Below, piece after piece: positions 41,437 to 51,058 of a stretch of 64,000 nucleotides of DNA (positions are counted from its first letter, which is position 1; every line of letters starts with the position of its first letter). The notes beneath the pieces are model-generated. The model was not told the origin of the DNA, made no database searches, and saw only the letters and a list, made by a program, of their open reading frames with translations. This stretch comes from BOG-908 sp965199235 (GTDB lineage: Bacteria > Pseudomonadota > Alphaproteobacteria > Acetobacterales > Acetobacteraceae), in NCBI GenBank assembly GCA_965199235.1, contig CBDAQU010000002.1, positions 310,001 to 374,000 on the forward strand, read 5' to 3'. Position numbers and translations under genes: made by a program.

Positions 41437-42385
41437 TGGAAGGGCGCTGGGGGCGGACGCCTAGGATGTGGGCTATCGCATACGTCAGATCCGGCCGGTT
41501 CAGCGTGTAGAAGTGGAACTCGTCCACGCCGTTGGCCTGAAGCACGCGCACCTGCTCGGCTGCCACCACGGCACCCACCACGCGGCGGGTTTCGGGATCG
41601 TCCTCGGTGCCCTCGAACAGCCTGGCCATCCAGTCCGGCACGCGGGCGCCGCAACTTTCGCTGAATTTCCTCGCCTGCGCGAAGTTGGAGACCGGCATGA
41701 TTCCGGGCACGATGGGTGCCGTGATGCCGGCGGCCAGCGCGCGGTCGAGAAAGCGGAGGAACACGTCGGCGTCGAAAAAATACTGGGTCAGCGCGCGCGT
41801 GGCGCCCGAATCCAGCTTGCGCTTGAGGTGGTCGAGATCGGCGTCAATGCTTTCCGCCGTCGGGTGCATCTCCGGATAGGCGGCCACGGTGATCTCGAAA
41901 TCGGCGACCCGGCGCAGCCCGGCGACCAGGTCGCTGGCGTAGGCGTAGCCGCCAGGGTGCGGCTCGTACGAGCCGTCGGGCGCGTCGCCGCGCAGGGCCA
42001 CGATGTGGCGCACCCCATCGGCCCAGTAGGCGCGCGCCACGTCGTCCACCACGCCACGCTCGGCGCCGACGCAGGTCAGGTGGGCGGCCGGCGTCAGGCT
42101 CGTCTCGCGCAGAATGCGCGAGACCGTCGCGTGGGTGCGCGCCTGGGTGCTGCCGCCGGCGCCGTAGGTGACGGAGACGAAGCGTGGGCTGAGCGGCTCC
42201 AGGCGGCGGATGCATGCCCAAAGCTGCGCTTCCAGCGCCTCTGTCTTCGGCGGGAAGAACTCGAAGCTCAGGGCGGGCGCCGCAGCTTCGGCACCTGGGG
42301 CAGGCAGGCGGTTGAACCGAGGACCAGTCAGCCATCGCTCCAGCGTGTGATCGTGCGCCAGCGACAATGGTGGTCGGTTGTCCAT
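41414..42385 (-). CDS. metF: 5,10-methylenetetrahydrofolate reductase
   Basis: 323 residues. FAD-dependent reduction of methylene-THF to methyl-THF for methionine synthesis. Motifs include LSFEFFPPKTEALEAQLWAC (catalytic Glu), VSVTYGAGGSTQARTHATV, HLTCVGAERGVVDDVARAYW, RGDAPDG, and FHFYTLNRPDL near the C-terminus. The last residues are provided by the type V repeat. A S-adenosylmethionine riboswitch was looked for upstream and not seen. Confidence 0.95.
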   Translation of the reverse strand: MDNRPPLSLAHDHTLERWLTGPRFNRLPAPGAEAAAPALSFEFFPPKTEALEAQLWACIRRLEPLSPRFVSVTYGAGGSTQARTHATVSRILRETSLTPAAHLTCVGAERGVVDDVARAYWADGVRHIVALRGDAPDGSYEPHPGGYAYASDLVAGLRRVADFEITVAAYPEMHPTAESIDADLDHLKRKLDSGATRALTQYFFDADVFLRFLDRALAAGITAPIVPGIMPVSNFAQARKFSESCGARVPDWMARLFEGTEDDPETRRVVGAVVAAEQVRVLQANGVDEFHFYTLNRPDLTYAIAHILGVRPQRPSKHAPAAA

Positions 42386-42563
42386 GTCCGTTCATGAAGC
42401 GCTAAGCGGTTTGACTGCAAGTGGCGATGCAGGGGGAACCGTGCGCCGCAACCAGGATAATGAGTGCGCGTTGCTCGCATCGGGTCGTGTGCCATATAGG
42501 TATCGCCAGACGCTTCCTGGCTGGCAGGTCAGCGTGACCACCAGCACCCGGGTGAAGGCATCC

Positions 42564-43355
42564 ATGACCGACCATCGAATCATCGCCCTGACCTGGGCCA
42601 CGCTCGCGTTGCCGCTGGTGGTGGGCGCCTGCGCGACCAAGCCGCCGGCGAGCGACGCCGAAGCGACCCAGGAGTTCAACCAGACCAACGACCCGCTGGA
42701 GCCGACCAACCGCTTCTTCTACCGGGTCGACAACACGCTGGAGCGCTACACGATCCGGCCGGTCGCCCAGGGCTACGTCTACGCGGTGCCGGGACCGGTG
42801 CGCACCGGCCTGCACAACGTGCTGGCCAACCTGACCAGCCCGGTGCTGTTCGCCGACGACGTGACCCAGGCCAATCCGCGCCGGGCGGGCGACACGTTCA
42901 TGCGCTTCGTGATCAACTCCACGGTCGGCGGCCTCGGGGTGTTCGACGTGGCCAAAGGCTGGGGCTACGCGGCGCACGACACCGATTTCGGTGTGACGCT
43001 CGCCCTGTGGGGCGTGCCGGCCGGCCCGTTCCTGTACCTGCCGCTGCTGGGACCAAGCAGCGTCCGCGGTGCGGCAGGCACGGCGGCCGACGTAGCGCTG
43101 GACCCGTTCACCTACGTGCCGAGGGGGTATGGGCTGCTGACGCTGAATTGGGCGCGCTACGGCCTGGGAACGGTGGACAAATACGCGCGCTACATGAACG
43201 ACCTCGATCACGTGCGGGCCGGCGCGCTCGACCCCTACGCGACGTTCCGCAGCCTGTATCGCCAGAATCTCGAATCGGAGATTGCGGCGGCCAAGGCGGA
43301 TCGCAGGGGCAGCGATACGACACCGGCCGCGGAGGCGCCGCAGGTTTCCCAGTGA
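42564..43355 (+). CDS. mlaA: MlaA (VacJ) outer-membrane phospholipid-transport lipoprotein
   Basis: 263 residues from ATG 42564. The signal peptide ends in a lipobox (LPLVVGAC, Cys23). The family motif NDPLEPTNRFFYRVDNTLER is present, with LYLPLLGPSSVRGAAGTAAD later and DPYATFRSLYRQNLESEI at the end. MlaA removes phospholipids from the outer leaflet of the outer membrane and hands them to MlaC. The mlaC gene follows; the inner-membrane MlaFED transporter is not in this window. Confidence 0.95.
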   Translation: MTDHRIIALTWATLALPLVVGACATKPPASDAEATQEFNQTNDPLEPTNRFFYRVDNTLERYTIRPVAQGYVYAVPGPVRTGLHNVLANLTSPVLFADDVTQANPRRAGDTFMRFVINSTVGGLGVFDVAKGWGYAAHDTDFGVTLALWGVPAGPFLYLPLLGPSSVRGAAGTAADVALDPFTYVPRGYGLLTLNWARYGLGTVDKYARYMNDLDHVRAGALDPYATFRSLYRQNLESEIAAAKADRRGSDTTPAAEAPQVSQ

Positions 43356-43418
43356 CCAGATCTGGGTGACCTGGTTTTGCAGCCACCCCGCCCACAGCGA
43401 CTTAGCAGGAGCAGTTTT

Positions 43419-44036
43419 TTGCCGATCCATACCCTGACCCGACGCGCGTTCCTGATTTCGGCCGGCGCCGCCCTGCTCGCCTTCGGCGCTGCGCGGCCGG
43501 CTTCGGCGCAGCGTTCGGCGGCGAGCGGGTTCATCAATCAGTTCGCCACCGAGCTCACCGGCATCGTCAACGGTCCGCAGGGCGTCGCCGAGAAGAAGGC
43601 GGCACTTGGGCCGGTGATCGACAGAAACGTGGACGTCGCCAAGATCGCCCGCTTCTGCCTGGGCCGGTTCTGGTCCACCGCCACGCCCGAACAGCAGCGC
43701 CAGTACACCGCCATGTTCCATCAGGTGCTGCTGAACAGCATCAGCGGCAACCTCGGGAAATTTCGCGGCGTCTCCTATACGATGCAGGGCGAGACTTCCC
43801 AGGGCAGCAACACGCTGGTCGGCACGATCATCAACCGTCCGAACGCGCCGCCAGCCAACGTGCAATGGGTCGTCGACAGCTCCAGCGGGTCGCCGAAGGT
43901 GGTGGACGTGGTGCCGGAGGGGACGAGCCTGCGCCTGACCCAGCGCAGCGACTACGCAAGCTATCTCAGCCGCCACGGCAACGACATCTCGGCCCTGCTC
44001 TCAGCGCTGCAGCAGCAGCTCAACAACGCCGGCTGA
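43419..44036 (+). CDS. mlaC: MlaC-like periplasmic phospholipid-binding protein
   Basis: 205 residues from a TTG at 43419 that follows GCAGGAGCAG, a good ribosome-binding site. The N-terminus has a twin-arginine-like signal (HTLTRRAFLISAGAALLAFG). The family motifs FAKIARFCLGRFWSTATPEQ (here NVDVAKIARFCLGRFWSTAT), QYTAMFHQVLLNSI and VPEGTSLRLTQRSDYASYL are visible. It carries phospholipids between MlaA and the inner membrane. The gap to mlaA is 63 bases. Confidence 0.9.
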   Translation: MPIHTLTRRAFLISAGAALLAFGAARPASAQRSAASGFINQFATELTGIVNGPQGVAEKKAALGPVIDRNVDVAKIARFCLGRFWSTATPEQQRQYTAMFHQVLLNSISGNLGKFRGVSYTMQGETSQGSNTLVGTIINRPNAPPANVQWVVDSSSGSPKVVDVVPEGTSLRLTQRSDYASYLSRHGNDISALLSALQQQLNNAG

Positions 44037-44118
44037 CCTGGCCGAGCGCTGGCCGGAGCCACCGGATGCGGCGGCTTTGGAGCAAGATGCGTGCGGCACC
44101 GGCCTGCCTTGCGCCGCA

Positions 44119-44282
44119 AGACCGGTCTCACGCAGAGTGTTTGCGAGTAGGCTGACGTTAAATGGTCTGGGCGAGCAATTTCGTCGCTCCGACTATCCCA
44201 GTCTGCGTGACATTGCTCTAACCCTGTGTTTCGACCGGCGGTTTTGTCACTCTGGCTGTTCCACTCTGCGCGAGATTGCTCT
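44119..44282 (-). repeat. type I dispersed repeat, copy 4, plus a partial copy
   Basis: 44119-44220 is a near-complete unit in minus orientation (AGACCGGTCTCACGC to TGACATTGCTCTA). It is followed at 44230-44282 by a degenerate half copy (TTCGACCGGCGG to GAGATTGCTCT). No gene lies in the 44037-44347 gap apart from this repeat. Confidence 0.7.
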
Positions 44283-44347
44283 GAGGCGCGGTTAACCTGT
44301 TGTAAACATCTGTGTGCCATTCCTCTCACTCTTGCTTGGAGGATGGC

Positions 44348-44578
44348 ATGGAAGTCGTTTCTATCGAGGGGCACGCGCCGGGCAGCATCGTTGCCACATT
44401 GTCGCACGGCACGCGCGTGCGCCAGCTACCGATGAACCTGGCGATCCACCCCGCCGGCGGCTGGCAGATCAGGCAGTCGGACGGCGGCTTCGGCCCTCGT
44501 TGCCATGCGGTGTCAACCGCGGTGTTGCTGGAAGCCAGCGAAATGTTCGCCGAGGTTGCACTCGATTACGCCGAGTAG
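44348..44578 (+). CDS. small hypothetical protein
   Basis: 76 residues (MEVVSIEGHAPGSIVATLSH, ending FAEVALDYAE) with a good TTGGAGGATGG ribosome-binding site before the ATG. Beta-rich with no membrane segment or known motif. It lies alone between a type I repeat pair and a type III terminator-like repeat. Confidence 0.6.
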   Translation: MEVVSIEGHAPGSIVATLSHGTRVRQLPMNLAIHPAGGWQIRQSDGGFGPRCHAVSTAVLLEASEMFAEVALDYAE

Positions 44579-44605
44579 GCCTGCTCACAAAGTGATTGAG
44601 CAAGG

Positions 44606-44676
44606 CTAGGGGCGTTGCCCCTAGGACCCCACTGGGGCCAGGGGCCCCAGACCCCATTCCGTCAGCGTGACGTTGC
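44606..44676. repeat. type III double hairpin followed by a type I end fragment
   Basis: An 8-bp stem CTAGGGGC-GTT-GCCCCTAG (44606-44624) and a second hairpin CTGGGGCC-A-GGGGCCCCAG, then a short type I end (CAGCGTGACGTTGCTCTA). Probable bidirectional terminator between converging genes. Confidence 0.6.
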
Positions 44677-44677
44677 T

Positions 44678-45043
44678 CTAAAGCGGGTCGTGGCCCCAGT
44701 TCATCAGCGATTTGCGCCAGCGCGTGTCGGTCACGTCGCCATGCGGCCGTTGCGCGGAATGGCGGTGGACATAACCCACCACCTTGCGCATGTCGGCCAC
44801 ATCCTCGTCCGATAGCTCGGCCCGTTTCTTCGCCCGTATGTCCAAGATGCGTTCGCCCATGTGGTGGCCCACGGCCTCCGCCTGGCCGGCACCGGTCACC
44901 CGGGCGCCGTCGGGCGTCATGCCGACGCTTCGGCTGTCCTCCGTCTGCAACCAGGCACGGAGCTTGGCCGGCGCCATGTTCACCAGACGGTGGAACTCGG
45001 CCTCGATCTCATGCCGTTCCTCGGCCGAGAAAGCCGCTGTCAT
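44678..45043 (-). CDS. DUF3140 domain-containing protein
   Basis: 121 residues, full family length. Typical phrases are HRLVNMAPAKLRAWLQTEDS, HHMGERILDIRAKKRAELSD and the highly conserved MRKVVGYVHRH and DTRWRKSLMNWGHDPL. Function unknown; such proteins are often found in stress-related clusters. The ATG overlaps the stop of the DUF5872 gene (ATGA), so they are coupled. Confidence 0.88.
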   Translation of the reverse strand: MTAAFSAEERHEIEAEFHRLVNMAPAKLRAWLQTEDSRSVGMTPDGARVTGAGQAEAVGHHMGERILDIRAKKRAELSDEDVADMRKVVGYVHRHSAQRPHGDVTDTRWRKSLMNWGHDPL

Positions 45044-45555
45044 TTCGACAGCGCCGCGATCAGCTCATCCTTGCTCATGCGCGTCCGTCCGCCGAGCTTG
45101 GCGGCCGCCGCCTTCTCAAGCAGATCCTTGCGGGTGAGGCTCGAAAGTGCCGGAGACGCGTTGCCATGATCCTGCGCCGTCTTGCGGGCGATCGCCTCGG
45201 GCTGTGCGGAAAACTGCTTTCCCTTCCTGGTGTCGGCGCGCTTCTTGGCCGTGGTCTCCTTGTATTCCTTCTCGCTCAGATGCTCGCGCGCCTGTTCCGG
45301 AAGGTAGCGCTCGCCGGTCTCGCCCGAGGGCTTGCCCGACTTGGTTCCCCACTTCTCCTCCGTCCATTGGTGAAGATGGTTGTCCTCGGTCTTGGGCCCT
45401 TCGTACTCGCCGCCGGCTTGCTTGTAGTCGTGCACGGCAAGCTGCGCCTTCCTGGCTGACCACTGTCCGGGTTTGCCGCCGCGGTCGCCTTCCGTCACCT
45501 CGTGCTTGACCTTCTCCCACAAGGCGGGATCGATCTTTTCGGCCGTCGCTGTCAT
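45040..45555 (-). CDS. DUF5872-type protein with C-terminal Rho-N/SAP-like helix
   Basis: 171 residues from ATG 45555 (MTATAEKIDPALWEKVKHEV). The N-terminal domain has the repeated motif GGKPGQWSARKAQLAVHDYK and WTEEKWGTKSG typical of DUF5872. The C-terminus (SSLTRKDLLEKAAAAKLGGR, then TRMSKDELIAALSK) is a Rho N-terminal-like helix pair, which may bind nucleic acid. The same frame stays open for 68 codons upstream and would encode a membrane segment; a fused longer form is possible but less likely. Coupled to the DUF3140 gene. Confidence 0.8.
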   Translation of the reverse strand: MTATAEKIDPALWEKVKHEVTEGDRGGKPGQWSARKAQLAVHDYKQAGGEYEGPKTEDNHLHQWTEEKWGTKSGKPSGETGERYLPEQAREHLSEKEYKETTAKKRADTRKGKQFSAQPEAIARKTAQDHGNASPALSSLTRKDLLEKAAAAKLGGRTRMSKDELIAALSK

Positions 45556-45884
45556 CGCGGGTGCTCCCAGGGCTGTGCGTGATGGCAACATCCTTCGCCG
45601 CCACTCGTTTCCCGCAACCAGCCGCGCGCGCGACGTCTTGACCAGCAACGCCCTGGTCCTGGGGCTGAGCAAGGAGAGAAGCACCAGGCCGATGACCGAA
45701 AGGGTGAGCGGGCCGACCACGCGTGATCGGCTACGCGTCGAGGACGGCCGTTTCGGCATGTGCGATCACCCAAGCAGGTTGTCGGCGCATCTTATGGCAG
45801 CGGCATAGGCCGGCAATACGGGGGCAATCGCTAGAATCGCTCAACGAATACAAAGCTGAGCCCCGGCCGGCCTGCGCCCACGCC

Positions 45885-48467
<2,583 letters not shown>

Positions 48468-48588
48468 CTGTGTTCGTCCCTAATGAGGCGACTGAAGCAT
48501 TGGCACCCCTCTCTGAGGCAGCGCCATCGGAACAGAATCTGGTGACTTGGGCGGGCGCGCTCAAGGCATCTGCGCCGAAGCGGCGTTC

Positions 48589-48625
48589 AGAGCAATGTCG
48601 CGCAGACTGGAACAATCTTCGGATG
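48589..48625 (+). repeat. type I repeat fragment
   Basis: Only the left end is present (GAGCAATGTCGCGCAGACTGG and then AACAATCTTCGG). It lies in the clpB-lptF divergent gap. Confidence 0.5.
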
Positions 48626-48670
48626 AAGGCGGCTTTTGTGCGCCGCTTGCCTTGCGGTTAGGGTGCCGCC

Positions 48671-49795
48671 ATGGCTCGCCCCACCGTCACCGGCCTGGAC
48701 CGCTACATCCTGCGCCAGCTCATCGGCGCGCTGCTTGCGGTCACGACCGCTCTGGTGGCGCTGATCTGGCTGACCCAGTCGCTCCGCTTCGTGGAGCTGG
48801 TCGTCAACCGGGGGCTGAGCCTGCGCGTGTTCCTGCAGCTGACCGGGTTGCTGATCCCGAACTTCGTCGCAGTGATCCTGCCGATCACCACCTTCGTTGT
48901 GGTGCAGTTCATCTACCAGCGGCTGTCCGGCGACCGCGAGCTGACGGTGATGCGCAGCGCAGGATTGTCGCAATGGTCGCTCGCCCGTCCTGCGCTGATG
49001 CTGGCGCTGCTGACGATGGCGGCGAGCTACTGCCTCAACATCTGGATCGTGCCGGCGAGCTTCACCGCGTTCAAGGAGTACCAGTTCGAGCTGCGCAACA
49101 AGGTGGCCGCCTTCCTGCTGCAGGAGGGCGTGTTCACGGCGATCGGCGACCAGCTGACCGTCTACGTCCGGTCCCGCGACGCGGACGGCACGCTGCGCGG
49201 CATACTGGTGGAGGACGACCGGCAGAGCGACACGCGCGCGACCATCCTCGCCGAGTCAGGCCGCCTGGTCGCGAGCGGCGACACCCCGCGCGTGCTGCTG
49301 CGGAACGGCTCGCGTCAGGAGATCGACGCCAAGACGGGCCGGCTGGACGTGCTGACCTTCGCCGAGGATACGGTGGACCTTGCCAGCGCCCATGACGAGA
49401 ACGCCCAGCGGCTGCGCGAGGACAACGAGATGAGCCTGCAGGAATTGCTGCACCCCAGCCCGGCCACCCCGCCGCACGACGTCGGCAAGTTCCTGGCGGA
49501 GGCGAACCGCCGGCTGACCCAGCCGCTGACCACCGTAAGCTTCAGCCTGCTCGCGCTGTTTTCGGTGCTGACCGGCAGTTTCAGACGCGCCGGCAGTCTT
49601 TGGCGCCCGCTTGGCTCCATCCTGGCCATGGTCGGCCTGCTCGCCTTGGGCCTCACTGCGCAGAGCCTGGCCGTGCGGCACTCGGCCCTGGTGCCGCTGA
49701 TCTGGCTGCAGGCGGTGCTGCCTGGCATGGTGTTCGGCTGGCTGCTGCTGGGCGGCGGGTTGTGGCGCCCGGCGGGCGGGCGCGTGGCGGCCTGA
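48671..49795 (+). CDS. lptF: LPS export ABC transporter permease LptF
   Basis: 374 residues with three N-terminal and three C-terminal membrane segments around a periplasmic beta-jellyroll domain, as in LptF. The N-terminus GLDRYILRQLIGALLAVTTA and the motif QRLSGDRELTVMRSAGLSQW are diagnostic. With LptG and LptB2 it extracts LPS from the inner membrane. lptG starts 4 bases after its stop. Confidence 0.96.
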   Translation: MARPTVTGLDRYILRQLIGALLAVTTALVALIWLTQSLRFVELVVNRGLSLRVFLQLTGLLIPNFVAVILPITTFVVVQFIYQRLSGDRELTVMRSAGLSQWSLARPALMLALLTMAASYCLNIWIVPASFTAFKEYQFELRNKVAAFLLQEGVFTAIGDQLTVYVRSRDADGTLRGILVEDDRQSDTRATILAESGRLVASGDTPRVLLRNGSRQEIDAKTGRLDVLTFAEDTVDLASAHDENAQRLREDNEMSLQELLHPSPATPPHDVGKFLAEANRRLTQPLTTVSFSLLALFSVLTGSFRRAGSLWRPLGSILAMVGLLALGLTAQSLAVRHSALVPLIWLQAVLPGMVFGWLLLGGGLWRPAGGRVAA

Positions 49796-49798
49796 CCG

Positions 49799-50911
49799 GT
49801 GCGGTTCGCGCTGACCCTTTCCCTCTACATCGCCCGCCAGTTCACCGCGGCCGCCCTGGCCATGCTCGCTGCCCTGTCGCTGCTGGTGATGCTGTTCGAT
49901 TTCATCGAGCTGCTGCGCCGCGCTGCCCTGCGCACCGATGTGGGTTTCGGGCTGGTGGTCGGCATCGCGCTGCTCCGGCTGCCGTACTACATGCTCCAGA
50001 TCCTGCCCTTCGCCGTGCTCCTGGGCGGCATCATCGCGTTCTGGCGGCTGACACGGTCCTCCGAGCTGATCGTGGCGCGCGCCGCCGGCGTGTCGGCGTG
50101 GCAGTTCCTCAGCGTGCCGGTGGCAAGTGCCGTTACCCTCGGCCTGCTCGCCAGCGCCGCCCTCTCGCCGCTGTCCTCGGTGATGTTCGCGCGCGCTTCC
50201 GCGCTGGACAACATCTACCTGCGGCAGACCGGAGGGCCGCTGGCGCTCAGCGGCGGGCAGCTCTGGCTGCGCCAGGCCGACCATGGCCTGGACGCGCAGG
50301 GGGTCGCGATCATCCACGCACGCAACGTGGCGCTGGAGGGCGCGCTGGTGGCGGTCGCCGGGGTCAGCGTATTCCGGCTCAACGCGACGGACCACCTGCT
50401 GTCCAGGGTGGAGGCGGGCCATGCGACGCTGGGGGACGGCGCCTGGATGATGGACCAGGCAAGGACGATCACGCCGGACCATCTTCCAGTCGCCGTGGGC
50501 ACCTTCAAGCTGCCGACCGACCTGACCGCACGGCGGGTGGAGGAGAGCTTCCAGTCGCCGGACACGCTGTCGCTCTGGACGCTGCCCGGCTTCATCAGGC
50601 TGCTGGAAAGCGCGGGTTTCTCCTCCGTGCGGCACCGCCTGCACTACCAGTCGCTGCTGGCCCTGCCGTTACTCTGCGGCACAATGGCGCTTGTTGCCGC
50701 CGGCTTCTCGATGCGCCAGACACGCCGCGGGGGCGTGGCCCGCATGGTCGGGTCTGGCGTCGCAGCGGGGTTTGCATTGTTCACGGTCAGCAAGGTGGCT
50801 GAGGAGTTCGGGCAGTCCGGCGTGCTGCCGGCCGTGCTCGCCGCCTGGGCGCCGGCAGCGGCCGGGCTGATGCTGGCCGTGTCGTTGCTCATCCACCTGG
50901 AAGACGGCTGA
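49799..50911 (+). CDS. lptG: LPS export ABC transporter permease LptG
   Basis: 370 residues, GTG start. Same six-segment plan as LptF: MRFALTLSLYIARQFTAAAL at the start, FWRLTRSSELIVARAAGVSA in the coupling region, and three C-terminal membrane segments after a jellyroll domain. It pairs with LptF. A type V repeat then separates it from lptD. Confidence 0.95.
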   Translation: MRFALTLSLYIARQFTAAALAMLAALSLLVMLFDFIELLRRAALRTDVGFGLVVGIALLRLPYYMLQILPFAVLLGGIIAFWRLTRSSELIVARAAGVSAWQFLSVPVASAVTLGLLASAALSPLSSVMFARASALDNIYLRQTGGPLALSGGQLWLRQADHGLDAQGVAIIHARNVALEGALVAVAGVSVFRLNATDHLLSRVEAGHATLGDGAWMMDQARTITPDHLPVAVGTFKLPTDLTARRVEESFQSPDTLSLWTLPGFIRLLESAGFSSVRHRLHYQSLLALPLLCGTMALVAAGFSMRQTRRGGVARMVGSGVAAGFALFTVSKVAEEFGQSGVLPAVLAAWAPAAAGLMLAVSLLIHLEDG

Positions 50912-50928
50912 GTGCGTGCGCGGCCCAG

Positions 50929-51050
50929 AACACGCCCCGGCGGCCGTCTGACGCGCATCTGCTGCGCTGCGGTGCTCACGGCCCGGAGGCCGCTGCGCTC
51001 CGGTGCTCCCATCCACCCGCCAGCCGTCTCGCCAGGCCGCGTTCTGAACC
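50929..51050 (+). repeat. type V dispersed repeat in the lptG-lptD gap
   Basis: About 122 bases from AACACGCCCCGGCGGCCGTC to GGCCGCGTTCTGAACC, nearly the same as the metF 3' end copy. It ends 8 bases before the lptD start and so fills most of the gap. Translated in the lptD frame it would add a spurious N-terminus. Confidence 0.65.
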
Positions 51051-51058
51051 GCGCACTG

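Noticed and set aside
42386..42563. SAM or SAH riboswitch upstream of metF
   Set aside because: Neither strand shows the conserved cores of the known alphaproteobacterial SAM-II or SAH motifs.
48468..48670. Sigma-32 promoter for clpB
   Set aside because: A CTTG at about the right place exists on the minus strand, but the -10 region does not match the alphaproteobacterial consensus well enough.
50912..51058. 49-residue N-terminal extension of lptD
   Set aside because: It is encoded by the type V repeat; the ATG at 51059 gives a proper signal peptide and normal length.
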